Below, piece by piece: positions 9,100 to 17,244 of a stretch of DNA of 64,000 nt. The notes below the pieces were generated by a model. That model saw only the letters and a program-made list of their open reading frames with translations, did not search any database and was not told the origin of the DNA. Made by a program: the position numbers and the translations under genes. How positions within the stretch are numbered: the stretch's first letter is position 1; every line of letters begins with the position of its first letter. The stretch is from CAKZNE01 sp963976435 (GTDB lineage: Bacteria; Bacteroidota; Bacteroidia; Flavobacteriales; Schleiferiaceae). The stretch is taken from contig CAXBKQ010000011.1 in the NCBI GenBank assembly GCA_963976435.1, positions 62,001-126,000 on the forward strand. Reading direction: 5' to 3'.

Positions 9100-12000
9100 T
9101 TACATTTTTTCCAATTCCTTAATTTCCGGAAAAAACTTTAAATCCAGACTAAGAACATATTCTTCAAATTTTGCCCAGTCTTCAGCATAGAAATTATTGA
9201 GATCCATTAAAAAGGCATTGCTATCCTTTTGGAATTTGGCTATTAGTAATTTGTTGCCTTGAGTTAAAGGACCTCTGTTAGATCCCATATGCCAAGAAAT
9301 GGTTCCGAATTGATTACTCAACACCTCTGGCTGGTCATAATATCCTTCCACAGTTTTACCCCACAATTTCTCTTCAAACTTTTTGATCCTTTTCGATAAA
9401 CCCTTAACGCTGTCTTTCAAACTTTTAAATAAGGAATCTTTGGCTTCATCCTTCATCCATTTTTCTAAAATGGAAATTGTTTTTTTGCTGCGCTTTATCA
9501 TTTCCGCGGCATTTTGAAGGGATTCTAGCTTGTTATACAAATCCTTTTTAGATTGATAATTGGCTTGCAATTCATCCCTAGAGATATCAATTCTTGGATC
9601 TGAATTTACCTTTATCCAAGCAGAATCTGAAGCCGAAGCTAAGTGTAAGATTATTTTATATTTCCCCGGTAAAACAGCAAGACCACCTGATTCTGTGCTG
9701 TCGTTTAATTTTTGATTCTTACGAGGAAAGCCTACTCTTTTTTCGTCCATTCCCCAATAGAAACGGTTGAATCCATAATCATATGTTTTATATAGTTTTC
9801 GGATTATATTTCCTTTCTCATCTTTAATTAAAACCTTAATCTTTTTGGCTTTTACTGAATCTTTATCTTCAAAAGCATTCCAATAGGAAATCATGGCTCC
9901 ACTTGGTCTATTATCACCTTTAAAAATTGCATGGGCAGCAAAACGCACTCCATTGGCTCTTTTAAAACTTGCCTGATAGGCGTTTGGAGGAGTGAATAAA
10001 TCTATTTTCTGTTGATTTTTTTGAGACCAATTTTTAGCAATATTTCTAAGAGGCTCAATATCGTCTAAAATCAGGCAAGACCTACCAAATGTTCCAGCAA
10101 TTAAATCTCCTTCTCTAGGATGAATTTTTAAATCCGTAAGGGGAACAGTTGGAAAATCCTTTCCCCATTTTTGCCAGTGAACTCCAAAGTCCCAGCTAAA
10201 ATATAGGCCATTATTTGTTCCTAAAAAAAGCAGGTTTTTTTCTTTTGGATCTTGACAAATACTTAGTGAATATCCCCAAACCTTTTTTGGAGAAACCAAC
10301 CTTTCAAAGCTTTTTCCATAATCTTTGGTATAGTATAAATAGCTATCCCAGTTATTTCTTCTATAGTCGTTTAACACTACAAAGGCAGCGCCTTTTTCAT
10401 GCTGAGAATGCACAATTTGTGGTACCCACATAGCATCCGGTGCTCCTTTAATATTTTCAGCAACATTGGTCCAGGATTTACCCCCATCTTTTGTGATTTG
10501 AACATTTCCATCATCGGTACCAACCCAGATCAGATCTTTTTCCAAACTGCTGGGTTCTATACACAATATGGTCGTATAATTTTCTGCTCCTGTTACATCA
10601 TAAGTGAGACCACCACTTTCTTTATATTTCTGCTTTTCTGGGTCGTTGCTAGTGAGATCATCTGAAATAGGCAGCCAATTTTGACCTTGATCTTGGCTTT
10701 TAAAAAGGTATTGAGCCCCAAAATATATGGTCTTTTTATCAAAGGGATCTACAGCTATTCCTGCATTCCAATTGTAGCGAAGCTTTTTACCCTCTGGATG
10801 TACCGGTTGAATTAATTTAGAATATCCTGTTTTGCTATCTATCCGCCCAACATTTCCTTCTTGGCTCATGGCATAAACAAAACGACTGTCTTCAGGATCG
10901 GGAACAACATCAAAGCCATCTCCAAAATAAAGCTCTTCCCAATAGCTGTTTCTGATACCCCCATATTTCCATACATATGCAGGACCTTTCCATGAGCCAT
11001 TATCTTGCATCCCTCCATAAATATTATAGGGGTGCTCCATATCGTAATTTATATGGTAAAATTGGGCAATAGGTAGATTTTCTACATAGCGCCAGGTTTT
11101 ACCACCATCATGAGAGAAATTAAGGCCTCCATCGTTTCCTTCAATAATATATTTTGGATTATTCGGGTCTATATAAAAGGCGTGATGATCAGGATGAACC
11201 GTATTATAGGGTGCAATTATTTTCCAAGTTTTACCAGCATCTTCACTCATGCTTAAAGTAGACCACAAACTAAAAATCCGGTCTTCATTTTTGGGATCAA
11301 CATATATTTCTGCATAATAAAAGGGCCGATTACCAATGTTATCATTTTCGCTAATTTTTTTCCAATGATGACCAGCATCGTCCGATCTATATAGCCCATT
11401 ATTCCCTTTGTGTTCTACAAGAGTATATACCCTTTGTGAATTTGATGCCGCGATGGCAATTCCCAATCTCCCTAAATTTCCTTTTGGAAGGCCATTTTTA
11501 TCGCTTTGTTTTTGCCAATCTTCACCGCCATTATAGCTAATGTACAAGCCCGAACCTGGTCCACCAGAGTTGAAATTCCAAGGTTCTCTTCGGTGTTCCC
11601 ACATATTTACCATTAATTTTTCTGGATTATTGGGGTCCATTACCAATTCTGCAGCACCAGTTTTTTGGTTTACATATAAAACCTTTTTCCAAGTTTCTCC
11701 AGCATCAGTGCTTTTATACACTCCGCGATGTTCAGAGTCGCCCCAAGGAGTGCCGATTGCAGCAACGTAGATAATATTTGAATTATGAGGATGTACAATT
11801 ATTCTGTGAATATTTCGGGTTTTTTCTAAACCCATCAATTTCCAGGATTTTCCGCCATTAATAGATTTATAAATTCCATAACCACTAGTTAAGGAGTTTC
11901 TTGGGTTTCCTTCTCCAGTTCCCAACCAAATAAGATCTGGGTTTTTGTTGTCTAAGGCAATAGCTCCAACACTGCTTACTTTTTCATTTTTAAAAATATT

Positions 12001-12273
12001 CTCCCAAGACTGACCCGCATTTTTGGATCTCCAAAGGCCTCCAGAGGCCGAGCCTGCATAGATAATTTCGGGCTGTTGAGGTGACACTTTAATAGAGCTT
12101 ATTCTCCCGCTCATTCCAGCAGGGCCAATGCTTCGGAATTTATAGTTTTTTAAAAGTCTGTAAGGAATACTATCTTGGCCCGAAGAGGGAATAGAAAAGC
12201 AAAATATAAGGCTAAGGAAAATTCCTTTTAAAAGTAATATTCTAGTATTGGTTTGAATCATAGCTGGTTTCAT
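9100..12273 (-). CDS. Large secreted BNR/VPS10-type beta-propeller protein
   Basis: The 1057-residue protein has a signal peptide (IFLSLIFCFSIPSSGQ) and then YRLLKNYKFRSIGPAGMSGR, the usual N-terminus of the 'glycosyl hydrolase / sortilin-like' family of Bacteroidota. Asp-box repeats of the S-x-D-x-G-x-T-W type recur through residues 60-750 (YKSTDAGETWKK, YRSDDAGHHWKK, SEDAGKTWK, SHDGGKTWRY, TKDGGKSWTN), consistent with one or two propellers. The C-terminal 250 residues are a separate, partly helical domain. There is no T9SS sorting tail. The substrate is unknown and catalysis is unproven. ATG at 12273 is used; a second ATG at 12261 is also plausible. It faces the dehalogenase-like gene across 27 bp. 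Confidence 0.8.
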   Translation of the reverse strand: MKPAMIQTNTRILLLKGIFLSLIFCFSIPSSGQDSIPYRLLKNYKFRSIGPAGMSGRISSIKVSPQQPEIIYAGSASGGLWRSKNAGQSWENIFKNEKVSSVGAIALDNKNPDLIWLGTGEGNPRNSLTSGYGIYKSINGGKSWKLMGLEKTRNIHRIIVHPHNSNIIYVAAIGTPWGDSEHRGVYKSTDAGETWKKVLYVNQKTGAAELVMDPNNPEKLMVNMWEHRREPWNFNSGGPGSGLYISYNGGEDWQKQSDKNGLPKGNLGRLGIAIAASNSQRVYTLVEHKGNNGLYRSDDAGHHWKKISENDNIGNRPFYYAEIYVDPKNEDRIFSLWSTLSMSEDAGKTWKIIAPYNTVHPDHHAFYIDPNNPKYIIEGNDGGLNFSHDGGKTWRYVENLPIAQFYHINYDMEHPYNIYGGMQDNGSWKGPAYVWKYGGIRNSYWEELYFGDGFDVVPDPEDSRFVYAMSQEGNVGRIDSKTGYSKLIQPVHPEGKKLRYNWNAGIAVDPFDKKTIYFGAQYLFKSQDQGQNWLPISDDLTSNDPEKQKYKESGGLTYDVTGAENYTTILCIEPSSLEKDLIWVGTDDGNVQITKDGGKSWTNVAENIKGAPDAMWVPQIVHSQHEKGAAFVVLNDYRRNNWDSYLYYTKDYGKSFERLVSPKKVWGYSLSICQDPKEKNLLFLGTNNGLYFSWDFGVHWQKWGKDFPTVPLTDLKIHPREGDLIAGTFGRSCLILDDIEPLRNIAKNWSQKNQQKIDLFTPPNAYQASFKRANGVRFAAHAIFKGDNRPSGAMISYWNAFEDKDSVKAKKIKVLIKDEKGNIIRKLYKTYDYGFNRFYWGMDEKRVGFPRKNQKLNDSTESGGLAVLPGKYKIILHLASASDSAWIKVNSDPRIDISRDELQANYQSKKDLYNKLESLQNAAEMIKRSKKTISILEKWMKDEAKDSLFKSLKDSVKGLSKRIKKFEEKLWGKTVEGYYDQPEVLSNQFGTISWHMGSNRGPLTQGNKLLIAKFQKDSNAFLMDLNNFYAEDWAKFEEYVLSLDLKFFPEIKELEKM

Positions 12274-12290
12274 TTAATTTGACAAATTAA
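12274..12290. promoter_or_regulatory. Perfect palindrome in the divergent intergenic region (candidate operator)
   Basis: TTAATTTG-A-CAAATTAA is a perfect 8+1+8 inverted repeat that fills most of the 27-bp space between the divergent starts at 12273 and 12301. Its symmetry and position fit a dimeric regulator controlling both genes. No regulator is identified. Confidence 0.35.
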
Positions 12291-12300
12291 AAATTTATCC

Positions 12301-12975
12301 ATGAGTGGTACCGAATATAAGTTTATTTCCTATTCCCGTCCGAATATTGAAAAGGAAGAGGCCCTAAAAAGAAGTGGGGAATATTATGAATTTATGAATT
12401 TAAGGAGGTCGGTTAGAGACTTTAGCAATGCGGCAGTTCCGAAATTGCTAGTTGAGAATATTATAAAAACAGCATCCACAGCCCCAAGTGGAGCTCATAA
12501 ACAACCCTGGACTTTTGTGGCTATTTCCGATCCAGTTTTGAAGAAAAAAATAAGGCTGGCCGCGGAAAAGGAGGAAAAGGAATTTTATGAAAATAGAGCG
12601 CCAAAGGAATGGTTAGAAGATTTGGCACCGATAGGAACAGATTGGGAAAAACCTTTTTTGGAGCTTGCACCTTGGCTTATTGTTGCTTTTAAAAAATCCT
12701 ATAATTTGGAAAATGGCCTTAAGAAAAAGAATTACTACGTTCAAGAATCGGTGGGCCTTGCCTGCGGCTTTTTAATTTCAGCAATTCATCATGCAGGATT
12801 GATTACTCTTACACATACCCCCAGCCCTATGAACTTTTTGGCAAATATTCTGGAAAGACCTGAAAATGAAAAGCCATTTTTACTACTTCCTGTAGGATAT
12901 CCAGCTGAGGATGCAAAAGTTCCAGACCTTGCCAGAAGACCTTTGGAGGAGGTGAGCGTTTTTTTGGAAGCCTAA
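12301..12975 (+). CDS. Nitroreductase-family flavoprotein, iodotyrosine deiodinase-like
   Basis: The 224-residue protein aligns along its whole length with iodotyrosine deiodinase (IYD), a branch of the FMN nitroreductase superfamily. Shared segments include LRRSVRDFSNAAVP (FMN phosphate arginines), TAPSGAHKQPWTFV, LITLTHTPSPMNFL and the C-terminal LLPVGYPAEDAKVPDLARRPLEE. The three lid residues that hold the zwitterion of halotyrosine in human IYD (Glu157, Tyr161, Lys182) correspond to Glu92, Tyr96 and Lys117, with spacing kept (4 and 21). I therefore predict reductive dehalogenation of halotyrosines with FMN, in the cytosol. Bacterial homologues with this activity are known. There is no N-terminal membrane anchor, as expected for bacterial forms. 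An ordinary nitroreductase is the alternative. Confidence 0.85.
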   Translation: MSGTEYKFISYSRPNIEKEEALKRSGEYYEFMNLRRSVRDFSNAAVPKLLVENIIKTASTAPSGAHKQPWTFVAISDPVLKKKIRLAAEKEEKEFYENRAPKEWLEDLAPIGTDWEKPFLELAPWLIVAFKKSYNLENGLKKKNYYVQESVGLACGFLISAIHHAGLITLTHTPSPMNFLANILERPENEKPFLLLPVGYPAEDAKVPDLARRPLEEVSVFLEA

Positions 12976-13004
12976 ATAGCCTACAATCTCATTATTTTAA
13001 ACCT

Positions 13005-13045
13005 TAAATAAGCAATTCTCATCGCTGGCTTATTTACAGCATTTT
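13005..13045 (+). terminator. Weak candidate terminator after the dehalogenase-like gene
   Basis: TAAATAAGC (13005-13013) pairs with GCTTATTTA (13028-13036) around a 14-nt loop and is followed by a T-rich tract. The stem is AT-rich with only two G-C pairs, so this is tentative. Confidence 0.25.
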
Positions 13046-13172
13046 ATTTTTTCCTTGGTATTGTTCTTGAGCCTTTTCGCCTCGTAAAATTATCCCTGCA
13101 GAATGGAATTATAGTTATAAATCTATTCCAATGCAGAAGATAGGAACTGTAAATCAAATCCATAATTCAATT

Positions 13173-14348
13173 ATGAAAATTAAAATGTTAAGCATGCTAG
13201 GGCTGTTCATGTTCTTGCTTGGAGTGAAAGGTCAATCTCAAGAAATTAGAATCGACAAAGGAATTTATCTACTGAAGGATAGCCTAGACAAAAAGCTCAT
13301 TATTTCCAATCTTAATTCTTTTCTCAAGGAAGCAGACCAAGAGAATGAAAACAACCAATGGGTTTTAGAATCTCAAAAACTAGAAACCTATTTGTTACTC
13401 GATGAGCTAAAAAACATCCAAAAAAGTGGAAGGTTTAACGATGAAAAATTCTACAAGCCTTATTTAAATAATATGATTCTATTGGAAGAGAATCTTTACT
13501 TTATTCAGCTGTCTTATATTGGTGAAAGTGAAGGGGAGAGTAAGTTGAGAGCTTGTTTTGAGATTTTAGCACAAAAGGAGAATGGAAAATTTGTTTTTGC
13601 CTCTCCTTTAATTTATCGAACCCGAAAGTGGAAATCAAAAAAATCTAAAAAGGGAATCTTTAGGTACCAACACGAAATTAATACGGAGAATATAGAAACT
13701 TATGATAGGCTCAGCGAGGAGTTTGATCGCAAGTTGAAGAATGGAAATAAGCTGGTAGAATTTTATTGCTGTGAAAATATAATAGAACTACAAAGGCTGG
13801 TAGGGGTGCAATATAAGATTGATTATAATGGCAGAACAAGAAGTAATTGGACGAGTTCCGACGAGAGTAGAAAGCTTATTGTTTTGGGAAATGGAAATTC
13901 GGAGTTCAACAATTTCGATACTCACGACCTTTGGCATGACCGTTTGAGTTTAAAGATATCGAGAAGGGCAGTAAATAAACCAGTTGATGAAGCTTGTGCT
14001 TATTTGTATGCAGGCAGTTGGGGATATTCTTGGGATGAAATTTTGCAGATGTTTATGGAAAATATTGCATCAGATAAAAACTCTGATTGGATAGAATATA
14101 AAAATAAGCCCCATAATTTTGGTGAAAGCAGGGCAAAACATTTAATGGTAGATTATGTGGTAACAGCCCTAATAATAGAAAAGCTGGAAAAGGAACAGGG
14201 CTTTGATGCGGTGTGGAATCTTCTGATGGCCGGACCGGTTGAGAAGGGTCATGAAAATTATTTTAATACTCTTGAAAAACTAAGTGGGGTATCAAAATCA
14301 GAATATAATAAATGGGTATGGCAACTTATTGAGGTCAAGAGGGGATAG
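13173..14348 (+). CDS. Secreted protein of unknown function, possible degenerate gluzincin fold
   Basis: I do not recognise a named family. From the ATG at 13173 the 391-residue product has a clean signal peptide (MLSMLGLFMFLLGVKGQSQ). An ATG at 13131 would add 14 residues before it. The C-terminal third contains THDLWHDRL followed about 15 residues later by DEACAYLYAGSWGYSW, which recalls the zinc-binding helix (HExxH) and downstream Glu helix of gluzincin peptidases. Here the catalytic Glu position is Asp, so peptidase activity is doubtful. The gene stands alone, convergent with the Crp/Fnr gene 9 nt away. Confidence 0.6.
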   Translation: MKIKMLSMLGLFMFLLGVKGQSQEIRIDKGIYLLKDSLDKKLIISNLNSFLKEADQENENNQWVLESQKLETYLLLDELKNIQKSGRFNDEKFYKPYLNNMILLEENLYFIQLSYIGESEGESKLRACFEILAQKENGKFVFASPLIYRTRKWKSKKSKKGIFRYQHEINTENIETYDRLSEEFDRKLKNGNKLVEFYCCENIIELQRLVGVQYKIDYNGRTRSNWTSSDESRKLIVLGNGNSEFNNFDTHDLWHDRLSLKISRRAVNKPVDEACAYLYAGSWGYSWDEILQMFMENIASDKNSDWIEYKNKPHNFGESRAKHLMVDYVVTALIIEKLEKEQGFDAVWNLLMAGPVEKGHENYFNTLEKLSGVSKSEYNKWVWQLIEVKRG

Positions 14349-14357
14349 CTAAAATTC

Positions 14358-15029
14358 TTAAAACTCGTTAGGTTTTTTAACGATAATTTTTCTTCTATTA
14401 AAGTCAATCAGTCCCTCATCTCTCAATTCGTTGAGGGTGGTGGTGACTGTTTGCCTAGAAGTACCAATAAGGTTGGCAATATTTTTATGAGTAAAGAAGT
14501 GCTCCATTTCTATGGTATTACCCACTTTAAGCCCTTTTTCCAAAGACAATTCTTTAATAAAGTCCATTAGTCTGCTTCTTACATCCTTGAAAACCAAATT
14601 ATCAATTCTGCGTTCCATTTTTCGCATTCTAAAACCTATCCATTTGTAGATTTTAAAGCTAAACTCTTGATTTTCCTGCATCAGCTCATGAACTTCATCA
14701 ATTTTCACGGGGCATACTATGGTATTATCATCCATAGCTTCAGCTATTTCATTTCTTTTTTCTTCGCCAAGAAGAGCCAATTCCCCGAACATTTCACCTC
14801 GCCCTAAAATGGCTTTTACTACTTCATCACCGGCCTCTGAATAATTCAAGATTCTCACCTTACCGCTAGCTACTAGATATAGTGTTGAAGAAGGATCATC
14901 TGTAAAATAAATGGTTTCTCCTTTTTTATATTCTTTAAAATGGCCGTTTTTCCCAAAATCCCCAGTTTTATGAGGGCACATTACATTAAAAAGATTTACA
15001 TCGTCGAAATACCAAATATTATCAGACAT
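14358..15029 (-). CDS. Crp/Fnr-family transcriptional regulator
   Basis: The 223-residue protein has a cyclic-nucleotide-binding beta roll (about residues 20-135; GRGEMFGELALLG is the phosphate-binding-cassette-like segment) and a C-terminal winged helix (about 155-220; HKNIANLIGTSRQTVTTTLNELRDEGLIDFN). The cassette lacks the usual Arg-Ser/Thr pair after GELALL (GEEKRN follows), so cAMP binding is uncertain. No Fe-S cysteine cluster is seen. It lies 19 nt downstream of the patatin gene and after uvrC, and is probably co-transcribed. Targets are unknown. Confidence 0.85.
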   Translation of the reverse strand: MSDNIWYFDDVNLFNVMCPHKTGDFGKNGHFKEYKKGETIYFTDDPSSTLYLVASGKVRILNYSEAGDEVVKAILGRGEMFGELALLGEEKRNEIAEAMDDNTIVCPVKIDEVHELMQENQEFSFKIYKWIGFRMRKMERRIDNLVFKDVRSRLMDFIKELSLEKGLKVGNTIEMEHFFTHKNIANLIGTSRQTVTTTLNELRDEGLIDFNRRKIIVKKPNEF

Positions 15030-15048
15030 ATACGAACTAAATTAAATT

Positions 15049-17238
15049 TTAAAACCAATAACCAAGGCTAATGTAGCTATAAATATCGCTGTGATTCGTG
15101 CTTCCAGAAAGGTTAAACTCTAGGGGACCTATTGGGCTATCAAAGCTATATCCTAAGCTATAACCATCTAAAAGAATATTTGTTCCGAAAAGCTCTCCAA
15201 AACTCGTTTTTTCAAGTTTTCCGATATTTCCTCTGGCGATGAAATAATGATTTTTTAGGAATTGATAATTTATATCTAGCTTAAAATAGGCACCACTTCT
15301 TCCTTGAAGTTCCATATAGCGGTATCCCACAAAAGGTTTAATATAATTGATATAATTTCTACCCATACTTCCAAAAAAGATATTGTAGGGATACTCAACA
15401 TCTTTCCCGATAATAGAGCCTCCAAAAATGGTGGCAATAAAATTCAGGTTCTTATTTACTGGAATTACCTGGCTATAGGTGGCATCAATAACCGAAGAAG
15501 GGACATAAAAAATCGATAAATTTTCTTGAGGGGCAATAATTCGTGCCATTGCGCTAAGTTTAAATCCTTTGCTAGGATAATTGGCCTTATTAAAAGAGTC
15601 AAAATCAATAAAGCCATAATAGGTTATATAGTCACTATTTAGATTGTCTTCTTCCAAAACTTTAAGGTTTTGACTCAAATCCACTCCTTCAAGTTGAACT
15701 CCTCCACCAATAGCGTAGGCATCTTTAAAGGTAGATTGCACGAAAAAATCTACAGAATAGTCTAGATAAGTAAGTTCATTAATGGCATTTCTAGCATCGT
15801 CATAAAGTCTGGTTTCAAATCTATTGGATCGGAATTTAAAACCCAATGTTGGCAATAAGCCACGGTCTACAAAATAGTCTAAATTTAACCTTGGGTTGTC
15901 ACCTAGTGCTAAATCTAAACTTAGTCTTGAGTTTTGGAATATCAGGTTTCTTTGGGTATAATTTAATAGCAAGGCTGTTTTATAATCATCGTCGTAGTGA
16001 AGACCAAGCCTGAATTGGGAAAGGGATTTATTTTCACGGACTTTTAAAATAAGGTGGTATGCAGTATCTAAGGATTTTAAGGTATAGTCTACATTTTCAA
16101 AGTATTTTGAACCATAAAGTCGATCAAGGCCATTTTCCAGGTTTTTAATATTTACCCACTCATTTTCATGAATTCTCAGTTTTCCTAAAATAAAGGATCT
16201 GCTGGAGTTTTCATTTCCTAAAATGCTAATTTTTGTGGTATAAAAACGCTCTATTGGTAAGGCGCTAATATGGTCTCGTCTATTTTTTCTGGCGCCTTGT
16301 TTTTGAGCTAATAACTTTAGTTCTTTGATATGAAGTCTTGCTGCTTTTTCGCCTTTTGCCACTATGCTGTCGAACAATTCAAAGGTGGTGATTTCGGCTT
16401 CAGGGATTATTGGTTTAATAATTAAATCAATGGAGTCCATTTGTCGAATATTCTCATTGGCTTTAATGAAGGATGAGGTTTGTTCTAATATTCTAACCAC
16501 AGAGGTGAGCTCCTCCTTTGTGTAGAGGAAATCCTGGACATCTACACCAATGATATAGTCCATTCCCTTGGCCTTTAATGGGATGGCTGGAAAGTTATTG
16601 GCAACACCGCCATCTACATAAAGCTTGTTGTTTAGTAAATAAGGAGTGAATAATGAGGGAAATGCGGAGCTAGCCCTCAGTGCATCAATTAATCGCCCAT
16701 CTTCAAAAATTTCCAATTGACCATTTTCCAAATTTGTAGCTACACATAAAAAGGGTATTGGGAATTCTGAGAAGTTTTGATATTGATAGCTCTTTTGAGT
16801 GAGATAACTCAACTGCTTTAAAATATACTGAGCATAATTTATTCCCGAAGGAAGTTTAGGCCTATTGTTTACAATAGGAAAAGTAAGAAGGTATCGATCT
16901 TCGGCTTTTCTATCGAAATAGGTGAGGCGGTTTCTTGGAATATCATTACTCAAAAGGGCATCCCAATCTACCTTCTTCATATAGGCTTCGATATCATCTA
17001 CAGAATAGCCTAGAGAATATAAGGCGCCAATTATGGCACCCATACTGGTACCACTTACATAATCTATTTCTACACCAGCCTCTTCAATAACCCGTAGAGC
17101 TCCAATTTGCGCGAGACATTTTGCCCCACCTCCGCTGAATACCATTCCAATTTTTAAATCATCTTCGGCAATTTGAGAGTTTCCCAAAACTGGGAGAAAT
17201 GCCAATAGCAGTAATACGAGTTTACAATGTTTTGTCAC
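15049..17238 (-). CDS. Patatin-like phospholipase fused to a POTRA and BamA-type barrel
   Basis: The 729-residue protein has a signal peptide, a patatin domain (about 28-300), a POTRA-like segment (about 330-400) and a C-terminal 16-strand-like barrel ending in F. The patatin dyad is Ser65 in GTSMG and Asp209 in VDGG. The layout matches PlpD-type (type Vd) proteins, where a lipase is carried by its own outer-membrane barrel. The oxyanion loop reads SGGGAKCLAQIG rather than the common GGGAKGLAHIG, with Cys41 and Gln44. An upstream in-frame stop at the end of uvrC leaves GTG (17238) as the only sensible start. It follows uvrC by 6 nt. Confidence 0.88.
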   Translation of the reverse strand: MTKHCKLVLLLLAFLPVLGNSQIAEDDLKIGMVFSGGGAKCLAQIGALRVIEEAGVEIDYVSGTSMGAIIGALYSLGYSVDDIEAYMKKVDWDALLSNDIPRNRLTYFDRKAEDRYLLTFPIVNNRPKLPSGINYAQYILKQLSYLTQKSYQYQNFSEFPIPFLCVATNLENGQLEIFEDGRLIDALRASSAFPSLFTPYLLNNKLYVDGGVANNFPAIPLKAKGMDYIIGVDVQDFLYTKEELTSVVRILEQTSSFIKANENIRQMDSIDLIIKPIIPEAEITTFELFDSIVAKGEKAARLHIKELKLLAQKQGARKNRRDHISALPIERFYTTKISILGNENSSRSFILGKLRIHENEWVNIKNLENGLDRLYGSKYFENVDYTLKSLDTAYHLILKVRENKSLSQFRLGLHYDDDYKTALLLNYTQRNLIFQNSRLSLDLALGDNPRLNLDYFVDRGLLPTLGFKFRSNRFETRLYDDARNAINELTYLDYSVDFFVQSTFKDAYAIGGGVQLEGVDLSQNLKVLEEDNLNSDYITYYGFIDFDSFNKANYPSKGFKLSAMARIIAPQENLSIFYVPSSVIDATYSQVIPVNKNLNFIATIFGGSIIGKDVEYPYNIFFGSMGRNYINYIKPFVGYRYMELQGRSGAYFKLDINYQFLKNHYFIARGNIGKLEKTSFGELFGTNILLDGYSLGYSFDSPIGPLEFNLSGSTNHSDIYSYISLGYWF

Positions 17239-17244
17239 GAAGTT

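Noticed and set aside
9100..12273. BNR protein as a sialidase
   Set aside because: Asp-boxes occur in many propellers; I see no arginine triad or sialidase catalytic set, so only the fold is claimed.
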